From: Desulfobacteraceae bacterium
GTDB taxonomy: Bacteria > Desulfobacterota > Desulfobacteria > Desulfobacterales > Desulfosalsimonadaceae
Direction of reading: 5' to 3'
Length of the DNA stretch: 6,670 nt
Assembly (NCBI GenBank): GCA_007131845.1
Contig: SLPT01000162.1
Span: 1 to 6,670 of the forward strand
Translations under genes and position numbers: made by a program
Notes under the pieces: model-generated
What the model saw: the letters and a program-made list of their open reading frames with translations, nothing else
The model's database searches: none
What the model was told of the DNA's origin: nothing
Part shown: one piece after another, positions 1 through 6,386 of the stretch
Position numbering within the stretch: position 1 is the first letter of the stretch
Layout of the letters: every line of letters starts with the position of its first letter

Positions 1-145
1 CGTAAAAAGTCCAATATCTGCGTTACGCGCAATTTCTCAGAATTTCACGTACGCCAAGTACGCTGCATTCTTCGAAATTGCGCAAGCCTATATCTTGGAC
101 TTTTTACAAAGCCGTCAGGCCGCGACTTTTTACGAGTGCATCAAA
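1..145 (+). repeat. Dispersed palindromic repeat, copy 1 (5' end cut by window)
   Basis: This is an imperfect palindrome. GTAAAAAGTCCA at 2-13 pairs perfectly with TGGACTTTTTAC at 96-107, and GCGCAATTTC at 27-36 pairs with GAAATTGCGC at 74-83. A second copy lies at 4755-4904, roughly 90% identical over the first 116 bases. The copy-2 alignment shows that about 8 bases (GACGGCTT) of this copy lie before the window. Similarity continues past the palindrome into a tail (GCGACTT..., CGAG, CATCA) up to about 145. From memory, not a search, this type of repeat is common in Desulfobacterales genomes. It has no coding capacity of its own and looks like a REP/MITE-type element. Confidence 0.85.
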
Positions 146-239
146 TTTGAGCCGGACGCAGAGATTGCCGGAAAAGACGGTTTTCGTTCAGCCACTAACT
201 AACTTCCCAACCCGGGTACCCCCCCGGACCGAGGCGCAG
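117..239 (+). other. Leader of the large gene, no clear promoter
   Basis: After the repeat tail this stretch is open in the frame of the large gene but shows no recognisable -35/-10 pair or RNA structure, only a C-rich run (211-230) and the GAGG ribosome site. A promoter may lie inside the repeat or before the window. Confidence 0.4.
231..234 (+). promoter_or_regulatory. Ribosome binding site deciding the start at 240
   Basis: GAGG lies 5 bases before the ATG at 240, which is a normal Shine-Dalgarno spacing. The reading frame is open upstream all the way to position 6, so this site is the main reason to start at 240 rather than at a TTG at 78. The TTG lies inside the dispersed repeat. Confidence 0.55.
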
Positions 240-3200
240 ATGAAATACCGGAAGCTTTTTCATTTTCTTCAACACATCGGAAAAGACCCCGATGAAATGG
301 TGTTCGAAGATTCCCTTACCGGTTTCGGCAACAGGCGCCAATTATACAGTTTGCTGGACGACCTTGAAACCGGCCGGTCCGATCAGGACCCCAAGCCGGT
401 TTGCATGCTGCTGATCGGTCTGATCGGCATCGACCGGGTTATTTATCAATACGGACGCAACACCGGTGAAGAACTGATCCGGCATGCAGCCGGCATCCTC
501 CGGGAGACGGCCGGCATCGGCGATACGCCCGTACGATACGGGTCCTATGAATTCATCCTGGCGATGCCCGGGAAAGACCGGAAAGCCGGCCTGAAAAAAG
601 CGGAGAGGCTGATTGATTCTTTTGCAGAAAAGCCCTTTTTCTCGGCTGAAACCGGCATGCCCATACCGACGCCTGTGGCCGTCGGTGTTGCAACGGCTCC
701 GGACGACGGGCAATCCGCCCAGGCGCTGATCAATCGTGCAGAAACTGCGCTTCTTCTTGCCAAAAAGAACGAAAACCCCGGCATCGTCGATGCATCGGAA
801 ACCAGCCGACTGGCTGTGCGACACGTACACGGCGCCGGCATCGTCGGGCGAAAAGCCCAGTTCGACAGGGTCAGCAGAGGGTTCAAGGCGCTTTCCGGCG
901 GCAATAACCAGTTTTTTATCGTTGACGGCGGCCCCGGATTGGGCAAGACGAGTTTCATCGACGCGGTCCAGCGAAGCCTGGAACGAACCCGACTGAAACC
1001 GGTGCGCGTAAACGGCGTCGCCCAGGAGATGTACAGGCCCTACTACCTGATTGCATATGTCCTGCTGGCTTTGATGAACCGTCGCTCAGACAAGGGTGTC
1101 GGGGTCATAGAAGCCACCACGAAAAACGATCTCGCCTGCCTGCTATATATCATTCCGCAAATGGCGGACGAAAAGATCCACCTTGCACCGTCCGACTACC
1201 CCGGAAAGACCCGGGCGGTTCTCAATGCCGTAAGCCGGTTTTTAGGCAGACTCCTGGGCGACCAAACGTTGGTGCTGCTCATCGACGACTTTCATCTGGC
1301 CGACCCGGCATCCCTGGATCTTCTATACGAACTGATGACCCGGGGCAGCCTGCCCCTGTTTGTCTGCACGTCCGCAGGCCCGGATAAAAGCATGATGACA
1401 GGCGCCTTTCCGTTGGCGCTCTTCCGCGAGGCCTACGGCGAAAAACTGGGAATCCAGAGCATCGGCCTCCCCCCCCTCACCCTCGATGATATCCGCAAAT
1501 ACTTCAACCTGGTATTTCCCGGCATCATTTATCCCGACGACGTTGCCAGGAAACTCGGGCAGGTCACCGGCGGCAACCCCCTGTTCCTCGCGGCCCTTCT
1601 CGTTAAGATGATCGAGGACGAAAAAATCGTGCAGCAGGGAGGAAGGTGGACCGTGGCCCGCCTGGAAAGCGGATACTTTCCCGAATCCTTCGAACAGATG
1701 GTGAAAGAGCAGCAGGACGGTATGGACGAAACCGGCCGGCAGTTCATCAGCAGGGTATCCGCCTTAGGGGAATCAACCTCTTTGAGTATGCTGGAAGGTT
1801 TCTCGCAGCAGGATTCCTTCCGGGTATATGAAATCATCCGGGAGGCGGTTACCAGGGGGCTGATGCGTCGGGAAGTCCTTGCGGACGACGAAAACATCCG
1901 GTTTTCCGGAAAACTGGTACAGGAGGCGATCTACGGCCGCATCGGCGACGAGGAGCGCAGGCGCATCCATGAGGAAATCGGCCGCTACCACGAAAAACTC
2001 TACTTCCAGAATGTCCTTCCCTCCGCGGCTTTTCTGGTCCATCATTTCAAACGATCCGGAAACATTGACAAGGCAGCCACCTACGATCAACTGATGGCGC
2101 GGTACAATCGCAACACCTACAACCCGGAAGAACTCAGGGAGTCAGATCCGGACAAAAAATCCCCCGAACAAAAAACAGGGGAAAAATCCTCGAACAATGA
2201 GCGGGAAATCGCCGTGACGCCCCTGTCCGAAAAAGCGTTTGAGAGGCTGCCTGAAACGCTGCACACACTGGTGGTTGCCGCAAGAAACCTTCGCCTGTAT
2301 CCGGAAACGAGCAAATCCGTGACCGGATTATCGAAACGGCTCGCAGATCTTTTCGGTGAAATCCTGGCCTCGGACGAACGGATTTCCATCATGGTCGAAA
2401 AAGACGCCCTGCTGATCAATTCCCGGCCGGCGGACACCACCTCTTTTCCGGCTGCAGCCGCCAAAACCGTTGAACTTTTAAACCGCCTCGACCTGAAAAG
2501 CCTTACCATCAAGCAGGGGGTATCCGAAAAGGAGCTTTTTGTCGTGATCCGGCAAATCGCAAAAATGGAAAAGCAAGCCGTCACACCGGGATACTGGCGG
2601 CACTTTGCCCGGGAAAATCACCTCGCCCATATCGTGCCCACCCAACTCCGGTTTGCAAAACGCGCCGGATCGGACGCACCCCCCGCCGGACATATCGGCC
2701 GGATTCCGGCATCCGGGACGGAAAAAGCCTCTTTCGCCGTACCCGAACCCACCCCGGAAAACCGCTTTACGAAAGACGAAGAAAAAGCCATCGGGCAAAT
2801 CATTGCTTCCATTTTGGGCGCATACAATAAAATCAAGCTCTATCCATCCCAAAGCCGGGTTGCCGCCGATGCCGTATCCCGACTGACTGCCTCCCTTTCG
2901 GATTTTCTGAAAACCTGGCCCGTTTTGGCAATTGCGCGGGTGGAAAACCGCCTACTTATCAACGGCATGCCGTTAAACATCCGGGAATTCGAAAACCTGG
3001 CCGAAGGATTCCTGAAGCTTCTTGCAGAAGCGGAGCTGGACAGCATAACCTTTACCCGGCGTACCACAACCAATGAAATCGCCGATTTTCTGAAAGCGGC
3101 ATCCCAAAAAGCCGGCCGCCCCGATTCCGGCCGGGATTTCTGGCAAATGCTGGCCGCCCGGAAAACCATCAACGGCATTTTTTTCAACCAGAATCTCTAC

Positions 3201-4559
3201 GACATTCTTTCCGGTGTTCCATCGGGGGATGCAAACGGGCAGAGCATAACGGATGGCGCTGCAGAAAAAGGTGGAAGAAGCGATGCCGGACCGGTCAAAA
3301 AGGATGCGCAGGTCCACCCGCCCACGGATTTTCGGGAACCGGCGATTCAAAAACTGGAAGAACTTCCGGAGAAAGCCCGGGAACTGTATCTCAAGGGCGA
3401 TATCCAGGGACTCGAAAACATGCTGGGTCGCGCCGTGGAAACCTGCCTGGCATCCGACGTTCAGGCACGTCAAAGAACTGTCGATGTATTTGAAAAAACA
3501 CTATTTCCGGACGACTGGCGTCCTGGAGCGGCATTTATCAAACTGGTTGCCAATCACGTGATTGTTTTGCTGGAAACGGAGAAGAAAAATGCCGTGCGCC
3601 ACAAGCTCTTCGGCTTGTGCCACCGGATTGCCAGCGCATTTATCCTCTTTGGCGAATATACCTTCGCCGCCTGGATACTCTCCGGGGCTGCCGAATATTA
3701 TGACGATTCCCCCTCCGCCGTCACACCGGATAAGAATCTCTCCGGGGAAATCTCCATTTTCGGACGCCCGCTTTCCTCCGCCGCAAAAGACGCGATCCGT
3801 AACGATTTGGGATCAACCGACGGATTCCGCCAGCAGGAAGCGTATCAACTTGCCAGCACCATGGGCCCGCAGATTACTTTCCTGCTCATCGGGATGATAC
3901 GGGAATCAAAAGAATACCGCAGCCGGCGCCTTGCGGCGGAGTTAATCCGCCAGCACGGGGATACCGGAATGGCGCGAACAAAAGAAGCCCTGGCCCAAAC
4001 ATGGCGTCCGGAAGAAAAATGCCGGATTTTGGAGGTGATAGACGCTGTTGGCGATGATCTCTCCGATGTGCTTGCAGAGGCTTTCGCGGATCCGGATGAA
4101 TCCGTCCGCCAAAGCGCATTCCGGCTTGCCGAGCGGCTGAACTCGCCCAGAGCCCTGGAACTGCTCCGCACGGCAGCCGAAACAGGCGACCGGCAATCGG
4201 CTCTTCCCGCCATTCGCTCGCTGGTGAAACTCCAGCCGGCCTTTTTGGCCGAAACCCTTACGGCAATCGTCCCGAATACTCAGGACCCGGAAATCATCAT
4301 CGCCTGCTGCCGGGCCATGGGCCAGTCCGGCAATGAAGTATACATACCATTGCTTTCCAGCATTCTTTTTCCCAGGCGCCGCTTTTTCCGCAGGAAAAAA
4401 TATGATACCGCGACCCGCGTGGCCGCGGCCTTTGCCCTGGCCCAGATCCCGGGAGAAAAAGCCGCCTCCAAGCTCCGGGCGCTCCGGAAAGACCCGGACG
4501 CCCGGATCCGCCAGGTTGTCCATCGATACATCCCGGGAGATCAGGATTCCCGCCGTTGA
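240..4559 (+). CDS. Large multidomain signalling protein: degenerate GGDEF, STAND/AAA_16 ATPase, duplicated LYP domain, HEAT repeats
   Basis: About 1439 residues, no signal peptide or membrane segment, so probably cytosolic. Seen in order: (a) GGDEF domain at residues 24-180, opening with DSLTGFGNRR, but the signature is GSYEF (101-105), so one Gly and the Asp of GGDEF are replaced and cyclase activity is unlikely. (b) An ATPase from IVGR (201), with Walker A GGPGLGKTS (230-238), Walker B ending IDD (348-350) and a GGNP motif (444-447), as in AAA_16/MalT-like STAND proteins. (c) Helical region at 480-650. (d) Two tandem related domains (668-808, 846-985), each with LYP then LLIN exactly 38 residues later. 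(e) Helical region, then HEAT-like repeats from about 1197 to the end, with a basic RRRFFRRKK patch. I infer a nucleotide-dependent regulatory or scaffold protein; its partner and output are unknown. The start at 240 has GAGG upstream and places the family-like MKYRKLF...IGKDP segment at the N-terminus; an upstream extension would encode repeat DNA. Confidence 0.85.
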   Translation: MKYRKLFHFLQHIGKDPDEMVFEDSLTGFGNRRQLYSLLDDLETGRSDQDPKPVCMLLIGLIGIDRVIYQYGRNTGEELIRHAAGILRETAGIGDTPVRYGSYEFILAMPGKDRKAGLKKAERLIDSFAEKPFFSAETGMPIPTPVAVGVATAPDDGQSAQALINRAETALLLAKKNENPGIVDASETSRLAVRHVHGAGIVGRKAQFDRVSRGFKALSGGNNQFFIVDGGPGLGKTSFIDAVQRSLERTRLKPVRVNGVAQEMYRPYYLIAYVLLALMNRRSDKGVGVIEATTKNDLACLLYIIPQMADEKIHLAPSDYPGKTRAVLNAVSRFLGRLLGDQTLVLLIDDFHLADPASLDLLYELMTRGSLPLFVCTSAGPDKSMMTGAFPLALFREAYGEKLGIQSIGLPPLTLDDIRKYFNLVFPGIIYPDDVARKLGQVTGGNPLFLAALLVKMIEDEKIVQQGGRWTVARLESGYFPESFEQMVKEQQDGMDETGRQFISRVSALGESTSLSMLEGFSQQDSFRVYEIIREAVTRGLMRREVLADDENIRFSGKLVQEAIYGRIGDEERRRIHEEIGRYHEKLYFQNVLPSAAFLVHHFKRSGNIDKAATYDQLMARYNRNTYNPEELRESDPDKKSPEQKTGEKSSNNEREIAVTPLSEKAFERLPETLHTLVVAARNLRLYPETSKSVTGLSKRLADLFGEILASDERISIMVEKDALLINSRPADTTSFPAAAAKTVELLNRLDLKSLTIKQGVSEKELFVVIRQIAKMEKQAVTPGYWRHFARENHLAHIVPTQLRFAKRAGSDAPPAGHIGRIPASGTEKASFAVPEPTPENRFTKDEEKAIGQIIASILGAYNKIKLYPSQSRVAADAVSRLTASLSDFLKTWPVLAIARVENRLLINGMPLNIREFENLAEGFLKLLAEAELDSITFTRRTTTNEIADFLKAASQKAGRPDSGRDFWQMLAARKTINGIFFNQNLYDILSGVPSGDANGQSITDGAAEKGGRSDAGPVKKDAQVHPPTDFREPAIQKLEELPEKARELYLKGDIQGLENMLGRAVETCLASDVQARQRTVDVFEKTLFPDDWRPGAAFIKLVANHVIVLLETEKKNAVRHKLFGLCHRIASAFILFGEYTFAAWILSGAAEYYDDSPSAVTPDKNLSGEISIFGRPLSSAAKDAIRNDLGSTDGFRQQEAYQLASTMGPQITFLLIGMIRESKEYRSRRLAAELIRQHGDTGMARTKEALAQTWRPEEKCRILEVIDAVGDDLSDVLAEAFADPDESVRQSAFRLAERLNSPRALELLRTAAETGDRQSALPAIRSLVKLQPAFLAETLTAIVPNTQDPEIIIACCRAMGQSGNEVYIPLLSSILFPRRRFFRRKKYDTATRVAAAFALAQIPGEKAASKLRALRKDPDARIRQVVHRYIPGDQDSRR

Positions 4560-4583
4560 CATCTCTGCCCTTGCTATACTTAT

Positions 4584-4588
4584 TACAA
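4584..4588. repeat. Left target-site duplication of the MITE (TACAA)
   Basis: Matches TACAA at 4690-4694 immediately outside the opposite inverted repeat. A third TACAA at 4631-4635 lies inside the element and is probably chance. Confidence 0.7.
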
Positions 4589-4689
4589 CCTAAACTGAGC
4601 GTTTCAAATCTTTAAAAAAATCGAATTCAGTACAATTTTTAAGGACTTCAATCCATTTACGTTTAAAAATTTGAAACGCTCAGTTTAGG
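4589..4689. mobile_element. 101-bp MITE with perfect 21-bp terminal inverted repeats
   Basis: The left end (4589-4609, beginning CCTAAACTGAGCG) is the exact reverse complement of the right end (4669-4689). The flanks carry a perfect 5-bp direct duplication, TACAA at 4584-4588 and 4690-4694, as left by transposition. After one mismatch the arms pair for six more bases. The interior is AT-rich and has no gene. Ends starting CCT with a 5-bp duplication resemble IS1380-family elements such as ISEcp1, which is only a suggestion. The element sits 29 bases after the stop of the large gene, so its transcript would form a long hairpin that may act as a terminator or protect the mRNA 3' end. Confidence 0.85.
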
Positions 4690-4694
4690 TACAA
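4690..4694. repeat. Right target-site duplication of the MITE (TACAA)
   Basis: Directly abuts the right inverted repeat and equals the 5 bases before the left one, so the insertion boundaries are exact. Confidence 0.7.
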
Positions 4695-4754
4695 TTTGTT
4701 GTTTTAGATAATCATTTCAGATTGCAGGCTAATACGCTCCCACCTTTCACCGTT
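4695..4754. other. Spacer between MITE and repeat copy 2
   Basis: About 60 bases, with no ORF, RNA gene or repeat recognised. With the MITE and repeat copy 2 it belongs to the 474-base non-coding gap 4560-5033. Confidence 0.4.
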
Positions 4755-4904
4755 GACGGCTTCGTAAAAATCCAATATCTGCGTTTCGCGCGATTTCTCA
4801 GAATTTCACGTACGCCAAGTATTCTGCATTCTTCGAAATCGCGCAAGCTTTGATCTTGAACTTCTTACAAAGCCGTCGGATCGCGACTTCTTTCGAGATC
4901 ATCA
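4755..4904 (+). repeat. Dispersed palindromic repeat, copy 2 (complete)
   Basis: A full copy, from GACGGCTTCGTAA at 4755 to the closing GCCGTC at 4872-4877 (outer ends are imperfect inverted repeats), followed by the conserved tail to CATCA at 4900-4904. The inner stem is GCGCGATTTC (4788-4797) with GAAATCGCGC (4835-4844). Inside it, CAGAAT (4799-4804) pairs with ATTCTG (4821-4826). Compared with copy 1, one base pair of the inner stem has changed from A-T to G-C on both sides. The apparent coding capacity is nil. It lies directly upstream of the promoter of the small exported-protein gene. Confidence 0.88.
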
Positions 4905-4931
4905 CCTTTTACAGCCTTCCAAAAAGATCTG

Positions 4932-4961
4932 TTGACAAAAATATGCTTTCTAAAATATACT
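4932..4961 (+). promoter_or_regulatory. Strong sigma70-type promoter for the exported-protein gene
   Basis: A perfect -35 box TTGACA (4932-4937), an 18-base spacer and a -10 box TATACT (4956-4961) precede the ATG at 5034. Transcription would begin near 4968, leaving a 5' leader of about 65 AT-rich bases. It lies just downstream of repeat copy 2, so the gene has its own promoter separate from the large upstream gene. Confidence 0.72.
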
Positions 4962-5014
4962 AATCGTTTTACATTTTATAAATATTTTATACTTTTATAT
5001 ACAGTCCATATCTG

Positions 5015-5022
5015 AAAGGGAG
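5015..5022 (+). promoter_or_regulatory. Ribosome binding site for the exported-protein gene
   Basis: AAAGGGAG ends 11 bases before the ATG at 5034, slightly long but usable. No comparable site precedes the in-frame ATG at 5076, which favours 5034 as the start. Confidence 0.55.
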
Positions 5023-5033
5023 ATACAAAGCTC

Positions 5034-5465
5034 ATGGCACCCACTCACATCGACAATCAGTCAGCCGCATTAACAATGCATGCATATACAGCCCGAACGG
5101 CCCTTATCGCGACCATCTTCTTCATGTCGCTGCTGCTGGCGGGAACCGATATATCGCCGGCCATAGCAGAAACCAACGATGAACCGGTCGAAACAGAGCT
5201 TTTACAGTTAGAAGCCATCGAGCCGGTTTTCGTGGAACGGGGCCAGACCAACTACCTGGTGACGTTGCGGGCGGTCGTTACCAACAACGGAGAAACAGGC
5301 GAGGTGCGCATCGAGGCGATCGGAAAGGACGAGGAGGGATACATCCTCAAAAACGTCCGGTTTTCCGGTACGATACGGGAAGGCGAAACACGGGCCATGA
5401 TCGAGCAGTTCCAGATTCTGGGCCAGACCTACGAGAGGATTGTCGACTGGGAGATAAAGCGGTAA
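5034..5465 (+). CDS. Small exported protein with beta-rich mature domain, function unknown
   Basis: 143 residues. A hydrophobic stretch at residues 23-37 (ALIATIFFMSLLLAG) ends in a signal peptidase I-like site, AIA|E after residue 45, so the mature protein (about 98 residues) is probably periplasmic or secreted; no lipobox cysteine is seen. The mature part alternates beta-strand-like segments (YLVTLRAVVTNNGETGEVRI, then IEAIGKDEEGYIL, then a TIREGETRAM turn). This recalls small Ig-like/FxLYD-type beta-sandwich domains, where an 'x-V-x-N-x-G' strand is followed by 'D-x-x-G' and 'x-x-G-E'; this is a resemblance, not a firm assignment. The start at 5034 has the ribosome site, although the ATG at 5076 would give a more typical 31-residue signal peptide. 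It has its own promoter and converges with the next gene. Confidence 0.75.
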   Translation: MAPTHIDNQSAALTMHAYTARTALIATIFFMSLLLAGTDISPAIAETNDEPVETELLQLEAIEPVFVERGQTNYLVTLRAVVTNNGETGEVRIEAIGKDEEGYILKNVRFSGTIREGETRAMIEQFQILGQTYERIVDWEIKR

Positions 5466-5470
5466 GGATC

Positions 5471-6286
5471 CTATTTGATCACTCGCAGATGACCGGTTTG
5501 CTCCAGCCGTTTCCGGAATACCTTGAGCACCACCATCAGGGCATCCCGCCCGCTTATTTTTTCATCCCCGGAAACCCTTCTGCAGTCCGCCACAAGACGC
5601 ATGTTGTCGATGCCGGTGCCGGGGTGGTTTTCGACCAGGCCGATATGCTTCCGCAGCGCATCCGGAGAGCTGCTTGCAATGCGCATTTTTTCCATCGGCG
5701 AAAGGCTCGATAACAGGTACTCCACCGCATCATCCACGGTTTCCGGGTGAACTTCTTTTATTCCGTTACCGCTTTCCCTCATGGTATGATCCATTGCCCG
5801 GGGCATGGAACCGGCGATAATATTGATATGAAAAACCGTCTCCAAAAGATCCCGGGTCGCCCGGTAAATATCCGGATCCTTGCTCTCCCGGGGCCCTGCA
5901 ACGTTTAACACCTTGATGTCATAGGCTTCAATCCATTCATGGATATCGATGGCCGCATCAAAGGCGAGCAGCTTTTTCATGTCGGCGTGGAGCACCGGTT
6001 TTTTGTTCTTCTCCGCTACCACCCAGGTCAGAAGCGACCCCCCGGTCAATTCCCCGTGGCTCACGATCAGGGTACCGTCTGCGTCCAGCACATTTTTAGC
6101 AGTTCTATCGGCATAATCCCCGCCCGTCAGCTCGTGGAGGTTGTAGCGCAACGGTATGGTGCCGTCTTCCGCCTTCCGGCCGCCGGGTGCCCACCCGCCG
6201 TGTTCGAACCCGTATTCCATCGCAAAATCGAGGGCCGCCCGGTCCGCCCCTGTCTGTCCGCCGGATATAATTTTTTCAATAGTCAT
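5471..6286 (-). CDS. cpYpsA-type putative molybdenum carrier / SLOG-like protein with extra C-terminal domain
   Basis: 271 residues, no signal peptide or membrane segment. The N-terminal 150 residues show the hallmarks of the putative molybdenum carrier family (cpYpsA-related, Rossmann-like nucleotide-binding fold): IISGGQTGADRAALDFA (6-22), GGWAPGGRKAEDG (30-42) with RY at 47-48, a second glycine loop ELTGGS (79-84) and NVAGPRESKDP (128-138). The family binds a nucleotide-like or molybdenum-cofactor ligand, with its physiological role still uncertain. After a link, residues about 180-271 form a separate helical region beginning PETVDDAVEYLLSSLS, reminiscent of DUF6794-type domains ('P-x-T-x-x-x-A-V-x-x-L'); that is a weaker call. 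No clear Shine-Dalgarno is seen before the ATG. It is read toward the exported-protein gene, 5 bases apart, and its promoter region contains repeat copy 3. Confidence 0.82.
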   Translation of the reverse strand: MTIEKIISGGQTGADRAALDFAMEYGFEHGGWAPGGRKAEDGTIPLRYNLHELTGGDYADRTAKNVLDADGTLIVSHGELTGGSLLTWVVAEKNKKPVLHADMKKLLAFDAAIDIHEWIEAYDIKVLNVAGPRESKDPDIYRATRDLLETVFHINIIAGSMPRAMDHTMRESGNGIKEVHPETVDDAVEYLLSSLSPMEKMRIASSSPDALRKHIGLVENHPGTGIDNMRLVADCRRVSGDEKISGRDALMVVLKVFRKRLEQTGHLRVIK

Positions 6287-6288
6287 AA

Positions 6289-6300
6289 AAACGATCGTTT
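6289..6300. promoter_or_regulatory. 12-bp perfect palindrome next to the cpYpsA start
   Basis: AAACGATCGTTT reads the same on both strands and ends 2 bases before the ATG (read on the minus strand), where a ribosome site would normally be. It could be an operator or a small mRNA hairpin that affects initiation, but a 12-bp palindrome can also arise by chance. Confidence 0.3.
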
Positions 6301-6310
6301 CTTAAAATAA

Positions 6311-6375
6311 TTGATGAACCCGTAAAAATTCGCGAACTGGCAGCTTTGCGAAGCATTCAAGATCAAGGCTTGCGC
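6311..6375 (-). repeat. Dispersed palindromic repeat, copy 3 (truncated, inverted)
   Basis: Read on the minus strand, these 65 bases align without gaps to positions 80-144 of copy 1 at about 77% identity, from GCGCAAGCC through the tail ending CATCAA. Only the right half and tail are present; the left half is missing. It fills most of the 100-base gap between the cpYpsA start and the sucrose synthase stop, and looks older and more decayed than copies 1 and 2. Confidence 0.72.
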
Positions 6376-6386
6376 TCAGCATGCCA

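Noticed and set aside
211..220. CCCGGGTACC resembling adjacent SmaI/KpnI cloning sites, hinting at vector sequence
   Set aside because: The surrounding bases continue naturally in a GC-rich genome and no other vector sequence is present.
78..239. N-terminal extension of the large protein from TTG 78
   Set aside because: It translates the dispersed repeat and its tail, has no ribosome site, and the ATG at 240 has GAGG at proper spacing.
533..554. Active diguanylate cyclase site
   Set aside because: The signature reads GSYEF, lacking the Gly-Asp pair of GGDEF needed for metal binding and catalysis.
3942..4562. 206-codon minus-strand open frame opposite the 3' end of the large gene
   Set aside because: It lies wholly against a domain-bearing gene, has no recognisable motifs, and is typical of antisense shadows in GC-rich DNA.
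4588..4690. Simple intrinsic terminator of the large gene
   Set aside because: The 21-bp perfect ends with a 44-base loop and flanking target duplication fit a transposed element better; no classic U-run directly follows the stem, though it may still stop transcription.
1..6375. CRISPR array made by the repeated segments
   Set aside because: Copies are over 1 kb apart, about 150 bp long, partly inverted and truncated, with no regular spacers.
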